From the NCBI GenBank assembly GCA_014238155.1, contig JABABQ010000066.1:124001-188000 (forward strand): a stretch of DNA of 64,000 bases. The letters run 5' to 3'. Under the pieces are notes generated by a model. The model ran no database searches, was not told where the DNA came from, and saw nothing but the letters and a program-made list of their open reading frames with translations. Below are positions 46,737-55,086 of the stretch, one piece after another; positions within the stretch are counted from its first letter, which is position 1; each line of letters begins with the position of its first letter. The DNA comes from Rhizobiaceae bacterium. Its GTDB lineage: Bacteria > Pseudomonadota > Alphaproteobacteria > Rhizobiales > Rhizobiaceae. A program made the translations under genes and the position numbers.

Positions 46737-47807
46737 ATGATGACCCTTCCACGCAAATTTAATGGCCAGAATTATCGGTTGGTTCGAAATCTTTCGACCC
46801 TGGCGGCAATTGTCATGCTGTCCGGCATTGGTCCGGTTGTTGCGGCACCGCAGGTTGGAACCACGTCGTCTGTACAGGGGACGGCTTATGTGCTGACCGA
46901 AGGTGCCCGACGCAAAGCCCAGGTACGCAGTAGTATTCAGCTAAACGATGAAGTGCAGACCAAAGACGACAGCGCGCTGCAGATCTTGCTGTTGGATCAA
47001 ACGGTGTTCACGGTTGGGCAAAACTGTTCATTGTTGATCGATGAATTTGTTTATGATCCGAATACTTCCGTTGGCAATCTGAGTGCGCAGGTGCTGACCG
47101 GCGCTTTCCGCTATATGAGCGGACAGATTGGCAAGGCCAACCCGATTAACGCGAGCATCCAAACACCCAGTGCCTCAGTCGGAATTAGAGGTACGTTTTT
47201 TGAGGGGGTTGTCGGTGAAGATGCCGTGGTCATGGCCCAATTGGCAGGGATTGACACGAGCAATGCCGATCTCGAGAAAGCCAGCCTGACAATTTTGCGG
47301 GGTGCCGGGAGAGGTGCCAATTCGCTCGATAAATCGGGTTCGATATCCGTGACTTCCGGCGGCGTAACTGTCGAGATTCTGGAGCCCGGCTATGCCGTAT
47401 TCAGCCCGGCTCCCGGCTTGCCGCCAATCGGGCCGTTCCGGATGACCGAGGAAATGCAGGAATATTTCGATTTCTTCCTCAGAACCACACCCAATGGTCC
47501 GTCAGAAAATCCACTTGCGGTTTCCACTGGCTCGCAGGAATCAGGCCAGCATCAGTTTGAGAATGATCAGGCCGGAAGTGATCCGGAACTCGAAGATGGC
47601 GGTGAGGAAGGAACTGAAGACGACCTGCTGGAGGAAGAAGACACGCCGATTATTGAAGAAGAACCGGTGGTTGAAGAAGAACCGGTGGTTGAAGAAGAAG
47701 TGCCCGTCGAAGAAGTTACGGCTCCAGTCGAAGTGGTGATTACGGTCGTTCCAGCATTTGATGCCGTCGCAGTTGCAGTTGATCCCTGTACCGCCACCTG
47801 CAAGTAA
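46737..47807 (+). CDS. FecR-domain secreted protein
   Basis: A 356-residue exported protein. After a signal peptide (about 1-36) comes a FecR domain with QVRSSIQLNDEVQTKDDSALQILLLDQTVFTVGQNC and TPSASVGIRGTFFE. Residues 275-330 are an acidic, repetitive E/V/P segment, and the C-terminus has a CTATCK end with two Cys. GGAAGGAG stands seven bases before the first of two ATGs. Unlike signalling FecR it lacks a cytoplasmic anchor, so it probably works outside the inner membrane with the adjacent barrel protein. Confidence 0.75.
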   Translation: MMTLPRKFNGQNYRLVRNLSTLAAIVMLSGIGPVVAAPQVGTTSSVQGTAYVLTEGARRKAQVRSSIQLNDEVQTKDDSALQILLLDQTVFTVGQNCSLLIDEFVYDPNTSVGNLSAQVLTGAFRYMSGQIGKANPINASIQTPSASVGIRGTFFEGVVGEDAVVMAQLAGIDTSNADLEKASLTILRGAGRGANSLDKSGSISVTSGGVTVEILEPGYAVFSPAPGLPPIGPFRMTEEMQEYFDFFLRTTPNGPSENPLAVSTGSQESGQHQFENDQAGSDPELEDGGEEGTEDDLLEEEDTPIIEEEPVVEEEPVVEEEVPVEEVTAPVEVVITVVPAFDAVAVAVDPCTATCK

Positions 47808-47940
47808 TTGCCGGACTTGTGACACAGCGTTGAAATCAAATTGACGAATTGGCTGTACGGTCGATTTTGCAGACGAACCACCACCGAATTTCCTGCGGCC
47901 GGCATGTTGCTTATACTTGCGCAGGAATGTGAGAGGATGG

Positions 47941-48013
47941 TGAGCCCGCACGGATTCGAACCGTGGACATCCTCATTAAAAGTGAGGCGCTCTACCAACT
48001 GAGCTACGGGCTC
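47941..48013 (-). tRNA. tRNA-Lys (UUU)
   Basis: The minus strand folds into a full cloverleaf. The acceptor pairs GAGCCCG with CGGGCTC, the anticodon stem CCTCA/TGAGG holds the loop CTTTTAA with anticodon TTT, and the T loop reads GGTTCGAATCC. CCA is encoded directly after (47940-47938). Confidence 0.95.
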
Positions 48014-48212
48014 CCGGAGCATCGAATGCCCGGACAGACGCTGCTTAAGCAAAGCTATGGCTAGCGTCAACCGAACTTTGCGCAGTTGGGTTAAATATTT
48101 TGCCGATATCGCATTTTTTATGACGAGTTTTTGAGTTGGCGTGAGTGTGCATTCGTGTAGGTTGGCCGCACAATCGGCCAAAACGCTTCGGCTGCAGCAG
48201 GATCCAAATTAT

Positions 48213-48965
48213 ATGAGCGGTGATCTCACCTTGATCGGCATATTTTTTGCTGGCCTGCTTTCTTTTATCTCGCCCTGCGTTTTGCCGCTCGTGCCACCTT
48301 ATCTGACGTACCTGGCCGGTGTGTCACTTGAGGAAATATCTCCACAGGATCCGGCGCAATCTCGCCAGGTTCAGCGTAAAGCGCTTGTTAATGCGGCTTT
48401 TTTTGTTCTGGGCTTCAGTTGCGTTTTTGTCGCTCTTGGTGCTGGAGCATCGAGCTTTTCGCAAATTGTTCGCCAAAATCAGGAAATATTGTCGATAATC
48501 GCTGGCATTGTCATCATCATTATGGGGCTGCATTTTCTCGGGCTGTTTAAAATTGGCCTGCTCTATCGTGAGGCTCGCTTTCAGGTGGACGATGATGTGG
48601 TGCGGGGGGCCACTGTTGCTGGCTCATTTATCATGGGGTTGGCATTCGCGTTTGGCTGGACGCCGTGCATCGGACCGATATTGGGGGTGATCCTCGGCAT
48701 TGCCAGCGCCCGTGACACCGTGGGAGAGGGCGCCTTTATGCTGGGGGTTTATTCGTTGGGTCTCGGCGTGCCGTTTCTGCTGGCGGCCTTGTTTGCCGGT
48801 TCCTTCATGAGATTCCTTTCCCGATTCCGAAAGTATCTCGGATCGGTGGAAAAATTGATGGGTGGATTGCTGGTGCTAACCGGCATTTTGTTCCTGACCG
48901 GTGGCATGCAGAGTTTTGCCTATTTTCTGCTGGAAACATTCCCGGTTCTGCAGACATTTGGCTGA
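48213..48965 (+). CDS. ccdA: Cytochrome c biogenesis protein CcdA
   Basis: CcdA passes electrons from thioredoxin across the inner membrane to keep cytochrome c cysteines reduced. The 250-residue protein has six hydrophobic helices and the two redox cysteines in FISPCVLPLVPPY and FGWTPCIGPI. ATG 48213 is used; an in-frame extension to 48141 has no similarity. It suits the cytochrome gene 3 kb upstream, though they are not one operon. Confidence 0.9.
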   Translation: MSGDLTLIGIFFAGLLSFISPCVLPLVPPYLTYLAGVSLEEISPQDPAQSRQVQRKALVNAAFFVLGFSCVFVALGAGASSFSQIVRQNQEILSIIAGIVIIIMGLHFLGLFKIGLLYREARFQVDDDVVRGATVAGSFIMGLAFAFGWTPCIGPILGVILGIASARDTVGEGAFMLGVYSLGLGVPFLLAALFAGSFMRFLSRFRKYLGSVEKLMGGLLVLTGILFLTGGMQSFAYFLLETFPVLQTFG

Positions 48966-49910
48966 TTACGTCGACTGTATCTGCCGCAATACCCTTTTGG
49001 GCCAGGTGGCAAGAACGACACCAGAAAGCACCAGAAGAACGCCCCACATATGGTAGAGCGCAATTTCTTCGCCAAGAAACACAACAGCCAACCCGACCCC
49101 GTAAACCGGCAGCAAATACATGAAAATGCCCGTCAGCGATGGGCCGAGCACCTTCACGCCATACTGAAAAAACGAAAACGCCAGTAAAGAAGCCAACAGC
49201 ACAATCCCGGCGATATTGGTCCAGGCGGTGGGCGAAGTTGGAAAGGTTTGGAGCCAGGCAATCTCAATTAGCGCAAACGGTGCCAGCAACACCGCTCCTG
49301 TTGCTGCAATCAGCATGAACAGGGGCAAAGTTTGAAGCGGAGCCAGATTATTGGCCTTCAACAATACCGAATAGATTGCCCAACTGACTGCCGCCCCGAT
49401 AAAGATCAGATCGCCGCGATTGAAGCTGAGGGACATTAAAGTATCGAATGAGCCTTTGATCACAATGACCACCACGCCGATGACAGCAATTGAGATGCCG
49501 AATGCTTCGCGTGTGCTGATCTTTCGGCCTCCAAACAACCATTCGATCAAAATTATCAAGACGGGCGAAGAGGTGTAGATCAGTGTTCCATTGGTGGCCG
49601 TTGTATAGTCGAGCGCCAGATAGACCAGCGCGCCACAAATCCACATGCCCAGAAATCCAAGCAGCGACACCCGCCACAACTGGTTGACGATCAACTCTTT
49701 TTGACGAAGCAGTGCTGGCCAAACCAATGGCAATAAAATCAGTGCGGTAAGCGACCATCTGATGAAGGCCAGCGTGAACGGTTCAACCTGATCTGCTACG
49801 GCCCGGCCAAAAATGATGTTGGACGAAAAGAACAATGGCATGATCAACAAAATCGCCATCGCAAAATGGCGTTCTGAGGCGATACTTTTGGAAGAACTTG
49901 AATCTGACAA
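48966..49910 (-). CDS. EamA/DMT-superfamily transporter
   Basis: A 314-residue inner-membrane protein with ten predicted helices in two EamA repeats (about 15-145 and 165-300). It begins with a polar Ser-rich head. The family exports small metabolites, amino acids or drugs; nothing here gives the substrate. Stop codons of ccdA and this gene face each other with no gap. Confidence 0.85.
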   Translation of the reverse strand: MSDSSSSKSIASERHFAMAILLIMPLFFSSNIIFGRAVADQVEPFTLAFIRWSLTALILLPLVWPALLRQKELIVNQLWRVSLLGFLGMWICGALVYLALDYTTATNGTLIYTSSPVLIILIEWLFGGRKISTREAFGISIAVIGVVVIVIKGSFDTLMSLSFNRGDLIFIGAAVSWAIYSVLLKANNLAPLQTLPLFMLIAATGAVLLAPFALIEIAWLQTFPTSPTAWTNIAGIVLLASLLAFSFFQYGVKVLGPSLTGIFMYLLPVYGVGLAVVFLGEEIALYHMWGVLLVLSGVVLATWPKRVLRQIQST

Positions 49911-49983
49911 GACTGCGATCAGGGATCAAAGGAACAATGCCCGCTCATGGCAGCTTCGCCCTGTCAACGCAAGTGGCCGGTGC

Positions 49984-50772
49984 TTAGCGAATGATGTCGC
50001 CCTGGAAGGCTGAGATCGAACAATCCACGGTCAGACGCAGCCGCAATGAACGACAGAATCGGGCAACCTGAGTAGCTGACGTAAAAGGCCCGGCAATCAG
50101 ACGGGCCTCCAGATCATGGTTTTCTCCCTTGACCTGAATACGGGGTTCCAGATCCTTGAACAAATCGGGTGCGCGACGTTTCATGGCCGTGTAGCGCCCG
50201 ACGAGAGGCGAAGCGGATTTGGCTCCACCAATATCAACGGCGAACAGGAATTCCGGACGCAAGGCCTCTCTGAATGGTTTCGCAATCTGTTCGGCCTGAG
50301 GATTGATCGACCCGGTGCTGCGACCATCCAGCTCGACAGCTTTTTTGGTTTTTACCAGTTGTCGGTTCGGTGGCAGGATTTCGGGCAGGTCTGGCCTGGT
50401 CAAATTTGCCGAGTCGGTTTTTGGCTCTGGAAGCTGCGTCGATTGGGTGGATTCAATCAGTGCTTCTGCATCTGCTTCGATTTTAGCGACATCTTGCTTC
50501 ACCACTTTGCGCTCGACTGTGGTGTCGGCAATGGTGGTTGGCAGGGTAATCATGGCATCGGGGCTTATGCCGATAACAGTTGCGAACACGACACTGACAA
50601 AAGCCAGTGATCCCCAAGTATAAAGGGCAAATGCACCAACAGAATTGGAATGTTTTTGAACCGAGTTTTTCACCATGTGATCGGCGGCGTCCTTGGCCGC
50701 TTTGAGCGCGGCGACGCGAATCACTGTTTCTTCGGCGCTCAAAGATTCAGGCAAGTATCTGCTCCCACGCAT
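49984..50772 (-). CDS. SPOR-like single-pass membrane protein
   Basis: A 262-residue protein with one transmembrane helix (about 50-75, AFALYTWGSLAFVSVVFATVIG), a polar linker, and a C-terminal region (FAVDIGGAKSASPLVGRYTAMKRRAP to the end) that looks like a SPOR-type fold binding denuded glycan strands at division sites. Similarity is weak and rests on the strand pattern and the ARLIAGPF segment. Confidence 0.6.
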   Translation of the reverse strand: MRGSRYLPESLSAEETVIRVAALKAAKDAADHMVKNSVQKHSNSVGAFALYTWGSLAFVSVVFATVIGISPDAMITLPTTIADTTVERKVVKQDVAKIEADAEALIESTQSTQLPEPKTDSANLTRPDLPEILPPNRQLVKTKKAVELDGRSTGSINPQAEQIAKPFREALRPEFLFAVDIGGAKSASPLVGRYTAMKRRAPDLFKDLEPRIQVKGENHDLEARLIAGPFTSATQVARFCRSLRLRLTVDCSISAFQGDIIR

Positions 50773-50934
50773 CCAATTGATCTAAAACTGAATTCCATTC
50801 GAAATCTGCCGTTGATCGAATCGTTAAAATCACCCATTCACGAACGGACCGGGCGGTTCAGATGGACTTTCGTGGATTTTATGGCATGAGAGGGATTAAT
50901 TTTGCCCTAGCAAAACGAATATTTAGGTTAAAAA

Positions 50935-52302
50935 ATGGTTGATTCTTCCAATCGTACTTGTCTGACGATCATTCTCGCGGCCGGCGAGGGAAAACGCATG
51001 GCGTCCGATATGCCCAAAGTGCTGCATCCTGTGGCTGGACTGCCGATGGTCTGTCATGTTCTGGACACAGCCAAATCTGCTGGTGCAACTGATGTTGCCG
51101 TAGTGGTTGGAAACCGGGCGGAGTTGGTTTCCAACGCCGTGCAAAACCATCACCGGCAAGCCACAATCCATTTACAGGACACACGAAGCGGCACTGCCCA
51201 CGCAGTGCTGGCGGCACGGGAAGCGGTTCAATCCGGCCACGACGATGTTGTGGTGCTATATGGCGATGTTCCGCTCATGAAAACCGAAACTATTCTGGCG
51301 GCGCGCCAGTCCCTGGCGGAAGGAGCCGACATCGTCGTTTTGGGTTTTAACACCCAAACACCCACCGGCTATGGCCGATTGATCGTGGAAGATGATCAAT
51401 TGACGGCGATCCGGGAGGAAAAGGATGCATCTGAGGAAGAACACACAATCACATTTTGCAACAGCGGGATCATGGCTTTTGGCGCGCCCCATATGCTGGG
51501 TGTTCTGGATGCCATATCCAACGACAATGCACAGGGCGAATATTACCTTACAGATGCCGTTGAGGTGGGGCGGAGCAAGGGATTGAACGTCGTTGCTGTG
51601 GAAGTTCCGGAAGAGGAAACACTGGGGGTCAATGATCGGGTGCAACTGGCGCAGGTCGAGGCCATCTGGCAAGACCGCCAGCGCCAGTATTTTCTGCGCT
51701 CAGGTGTTGCCATGGCTGCACCGCAAACGGTTTGCCTGCACCACGATACCGTGCTCGAGCGCGATGTGACGCTGGAACCCAATATTGTATTTGCCGCAGG
51801 TGTTCGGGTTGAGCAGGGGGCAATTATTCGCGCATTTTCGCATTTGGAGGGCGCCAGCGTGGGGAGCGGGGCGATCGTCGGCCCCTATGCACGGTTGCGG
51901 CCTGGTGCAGTGATTGGCAATGGATCAAAAATCGGCAATTTCGTTGAAATCAAAGCCAGCAATATCGGTGACGGGGCAAAGGTCAATCACCTGTCTTACG
52001 TCGGCGACAGCGACGTTGGTGAAAAAGCCAACATCGGTGCCGGTGTGGTGACCTGCAATTATGACGGATTTAACAAACACAAGACCATCATTGGCAGTGG
52101 CGCCTTTATCGGCACCAATACGTCGCTGGTTGCACCGGTGATCATTGGCGAGAATGCCAATACGGCGGCCGGCAGCGTGATCACCAAAAATGTGCCGGAA
52201 GACAGCCTGGCCATTGAGCGAAACAAACAGGCGAATTTGCCGGGCAAGGCGAAAAGTTTGCGCAAGCGCTATTTGGATCAAAAGGCCGACCGTAAAAAAT
52301 AA
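50935..52302 (+). CDS. glmU: Bifunctional UDP-N-acetylglucosamine pyrophosphorylase / glucosamine-1-phosphate acetyltransferase
   Basis: GlmU makes UDP-GlcNAc, the precursor for peptidoglycan and lipid A. The 455-residue enzyme has the pyrophosphorylase domain (LAAGEGKRMASDMPKVLHP) and, from about residue 255, a left-handed beta-helix acetyltransferase with the family segments KIGNFVEIKAS and NYDGFNKHKTIIGSGAFIG. It precedes glmS, which supplies its substrate pathway. Confidence 0.96.
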   Translation: MVDSSNRTCLTIILAAGEGKRMASDMPKVLHPVAGLPMVCHVLDTAKSAGATDVAVVVGNRAELVSNAVQNHHRQATIHLQDTRSGTAHAVLAAREAVQSGHDDVVVLYGDVPLMKTETILAARQSLAEGADIVVLGFNTQTPTGYGRLIVEDDQLTAIREEKDASEEEHTITFCNSGIMAFGAPHMLGVLDAISNDNAQGEYYLTDAVEVGRSKGLNVVAVEVPEEETLGVNDRVQLAQVEAIWQDRQRQYFLRSGVAMAAPQTVCLHHDTVLERDVTLEPNIVFAAGVRVEQGAIIRAFSHLEGASVGSGAIVGPYARLRPGAVIGNGSKIGNFVEIKASNIGDGAKVNHLSYVGDSDVGEKANIGAGVVTCNYDGFNKHKTIIGSGAFIGTNTSLVAPVIIGENANTAAGSVITKNVPEDSLAIERNKQANLPGKAKSLRKRYLDQKADRKK

Positions 52303-52445
52303 TCGCAATTCTTGCACTTTTGAAATCTTTTTTGACTAAAGCAAAGGTCAATAGGTGATATGGCAAGGCAGAAAGCCGCATCGCTGGTTTAAGTCTGTCC
52401 GCGGATGACGAGATTTGTTGTTCGCAGTTACATGGGAAAACGCAT

Positions 52446-54284
52446 ATGTGCGGAATAGTTGGAATTGTGGGCACCAGGCCAGTCGCACCTCTTATTGTTG
52501 ATGCGCTGAAACGGTTGGAATATCGAGGATATGATTCTGCCGGAGTTGCAACGGTCGAACAAGGCCTGCTCGACCGTCGCCGGGCAGAGGGCAAGCTCGT
52601 CAATCTTCAGGAACGGCTGGAATCATCGCCCCTGTCGGGCACAATTGGCATCGGCCATACCCGTTGGGCCACCCATGGGGCACCCATAGAAATCAACGCT
52701 CACCCTCATTTTTCCTCCGGTGTGGCTGTTGTTCATAACGGCATCATCGAGAACTTCCGCGAGTTGAGAAAAAGCCTTGAAACCGATGGGTTCGAGTTTT
52801 CTTCGCAGACGGACACCGAAGTTGTGGCCCATCTGGTTGAAAAAGGCCTGCGGGATGGTTTGGTGCCGGAAGAAGCTGCACATCAGGCGATTCTACAATT
52901 GCGCGGTGCGTTTGCGCTCGCGGTAATGTTTGACAGCGACGACAATTTGATCGTTGCTGCACGCAACGGCCCGCCACTGGCCATTGGGCACGGCGAAGGC
53001 GAAATGTATCTGGGTTCAGATGCTGTGGCGCTGGCGCCGTTTACGAATCGCATCACCTATCTGGAAGATGGCGATTGGGCGATTATCCGCCGCAACGACC
53101 TGGCGATTTTCGATGTCGGCGGCCAGTCGGTCAACCGACAGCAGCAGACTTCGGTTGGTTCAGCGCTGATGGTCGACAAGGGTAATCATCGCCATTTCAT
53201 GATCAAGGAAATCTACGAACAGCCGGAAGTGATCGGTCATACCCTGGCAAATTACGTTGATTTCAATTCGGAGAAGATTGCGCTCAGGGACATGAGTGAT
53301 ACACAAGATCCGCTCGACTTTTCCCGCCTTGACCGTTTGAACATCACGGCTTGCGGAACCGCCTATCTTGCCGGATATCTTTCAAAATACTGGTTTGAAC
53401 GCTATGCACGTTTGCCGGTCGATATCGATGTCGCTTCGGAATTTCGGTATCGGGAAGTGCCATTGACGGAAAACGGTTTGTCGCTGTTTATTTCCCAATC
53501 TGGCGAAACTGCCGATACGCTGGCCGGGCTGAAATATTGTGAAGAAAACGGCCAGCGACTGGCGGCAATTGTTAATGTTCGCGAGAGCACAATTGCACGA
53601 TCTTCGCACAATGTGTTTCCCACACTGGCTGGGCCGGAAATTGGTGTCGCTTCAACAAAGGCATTTACCTGCCAATTGTCTGTACTGGCGTCGCTGGCGA
53701 TAGGTGCTGGTGTGCAAAGAGGCCACATTGATGAGACGCAGGAAAAGGAATTGGTTCGGGCGCTCGCTGAAACTCCGCGCTATGCCAATGAAGTTCTGAA
53801 GCTGGAAGACGATATCAAGGAATTGGCTCATTCTTTGGCAAACAAGGAGCATGTGCTTTATCTGGGACGGGACACCAATTATCCGCTCGCCATGGAAGGT
53901 GCGCTGAAGCTGAAGGAATTGTCCTATATTCACGCGGAAGCTTATGCAGCAGGTGAATTGAAGCACGGGCCAATTGCGTTGGTTGATGAAGAAATGCCGA
54001 TTGTCGTGATCGCGCCGCATGACCGGATATTTGAGAAAACCGTTTCCAACATGCAGGAAGTTGCCGCACGTGGTGGCAACATAATTCTGATCACGGATCC
54101 CAGGGGAGCAGCGGAAGTCGGCATGGATGAAGCCAAGGTGATTGTCATGCCCGAAATGCCGGAGATCATCACGCCCATTGTCTATTCATTGCCGGTCCAG
54201 ATGCTTGCCTATCACACCGCTGTTCATATGGGCACCGACGTCGATCAACCTCGGAATTTGGCCAAATCGGTTACTGTTGAATAG
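52446..54284 (+). CDS. glmS: Glutamine-fructose-6-phosphate aminotransferase (isomerizing)
   Basis: GlmS converts fructose-6-phosphate and glutamine to glucosamine-6-phosphate. The 612-residue protein has Cys2 as glutaminase nucleophile (MCGIVGIV), GHTRWATHG, two SIS domains (about 285-425 and 455-595), and the conserved end DVDQPRNLAKSVTVE. No ribozyme-type glmS element precedes it, as expected for Proteobacteria. Confidence 0.97.
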   Translation: MCGIVGIVGTRPVAPLIVDALKRLEYRGYDSAGVATVEQGLLDRRRAEGKLVNLQERLESSPLSGTIGIGHTRWATHGAPIEINAHPHFSSGVAVVHNGIIENFRELRKSLETDGFEFSSQTDTEVVAHLVEKGLRDGLVPEEAAHQAILQLRGAFALAVMFDSDDNLIVAARNGPPLAIGHGEGEMYLGSDAVALAPFTNRITYLEDGDWAIIRRNDLAIFDVGGQSVNRQQQTSVGSALMVDKGNHRHFMIKEIYEQPEVIGHTLANYVDFNSEKIALRDMSDTQDPLDFSRLDRLNITACGTAYLAGYLSKYWFERYARLPVDIDVASEFRYREVPLTENGLSLFISQSGETADTLAGLKYCEENGQRLAAIVNVRESTIARSSHNVFPTLAGPEIGVASTKAFTCQLSVLASLAIGAGVQRGHIDETQEKELVRALAETPRYANEVLKLEDDIKELAHSLANKEHVLYLGRDTNYPLAMEGALKLKELSYIHAEAYAAGELKHGPIALVDEEMPIVVIAPHDRIFEKTVSNMQEVAARGGNIILITDPRGAAEVGMDEAKVIVMPEMPEIITPIVYSLPVQMLAYHTAVHMGTDVDQPRNLAKSVTVE

Positions 54285-54366
54285 AATTGTCCTTGCAAAT
54301 TTCCGGGCAGGGGGTCATTTAGGCGGGCGGCGGCAATTTTGTCGAAGCCAGTTGTAAAGCAGTAAT

Positions 54367-55080
54367 ATGAGTGATCCCGAAAATCGCCCGAGACCACACT
54401 ACATCACCCGGTTGAGAAACTATTTTTTCACCGGTTTGGTCATCTGTGCGCCGCTGGCAATTACGATCTATCTCACCTGGTCTTTGATCGAGTGGGTTGA
54501 CGGTTGGGTGAAGCCGTATCTGCCGGATCTGTATAATCCGGATTCCTATTTGCCATTCACCATCCCGGGTTTTGGGGTGTTGGTTGCGGTTTTCCTGATC
54601 ACCACAGTTGGGTTTCTAACCGCCAACCTGATTGGTCGCTCGATTATCCGTTATGGAGAATATCTGCTGGGACGGATGCCGTTGGTTCGCAACATCTATT
54701 CGGCGCTAAAGCAAATATTTGAGACGGTGTTTCGTGAAGATTCAGATTCCTTTCAAAGTGTCGTTCTGGTGGAATATCCAAGACGCGAAATCTGGGCGCT
54801 GGCATTTGTAGCGACCGACACGCTTGGTGAAGTACAATCCAAACTGGATGAACCAGCTGGAAAAACCGTCAGTGTGTTTTTGCCCACAACGCCAAACCCG
54901 ACTTCAGGGTTTCTGCTGTTCGTTCCGGTTGAGGACGTTGTTCCGCTGGACATGGGTGTTGAGGAAGCCGCCAAACTGGTTATCTCTGCCGGGCTGGTTG
55001 CACCGGAATTTGGTGCGGCGAAAAAGAAGGCTTTGGAAAAACGTGCCCGCTCTAATGGAAAAAAATCGACCCGCGCCTGA
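54367..55080 (+). CDS. DUF502-family membrane protein
   Basis: A 237-residue protein with two membrane helices (about 20-40 and 70-90) followed by a soluble region with IRYGEYLLGRMPLVRNIYSALKQI and GFLLFVPVEDVVPLDMGVEEAAKLV, the DUF502 hallmarks. Function unknown. Convergent with recG, with six bases between the stops. Confidence 0.85.
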   Translation: MSDPENRPRPHYITRLRNYFFTGLVICAPLAITIYLTWSLIEWVDGWVKPYLPDLYNPDSYLPFTIPGFGVLVAVFLITTVGFLTANLIGRSIIRYGEYLLGRMPLVRNIYSALKQIFETVFREDSDSFQSVVLVEYPRREIWALAFVATDTLGEVQSKLDEPAGKTVSVFLPTTPNPTSGFLLFVPVEDVVPLDMGVEEAAKLVISAGLVAPEFGAAKKKALEKRARSNGKKSTRA

Positions 55081-55086
55081 ACCGTT

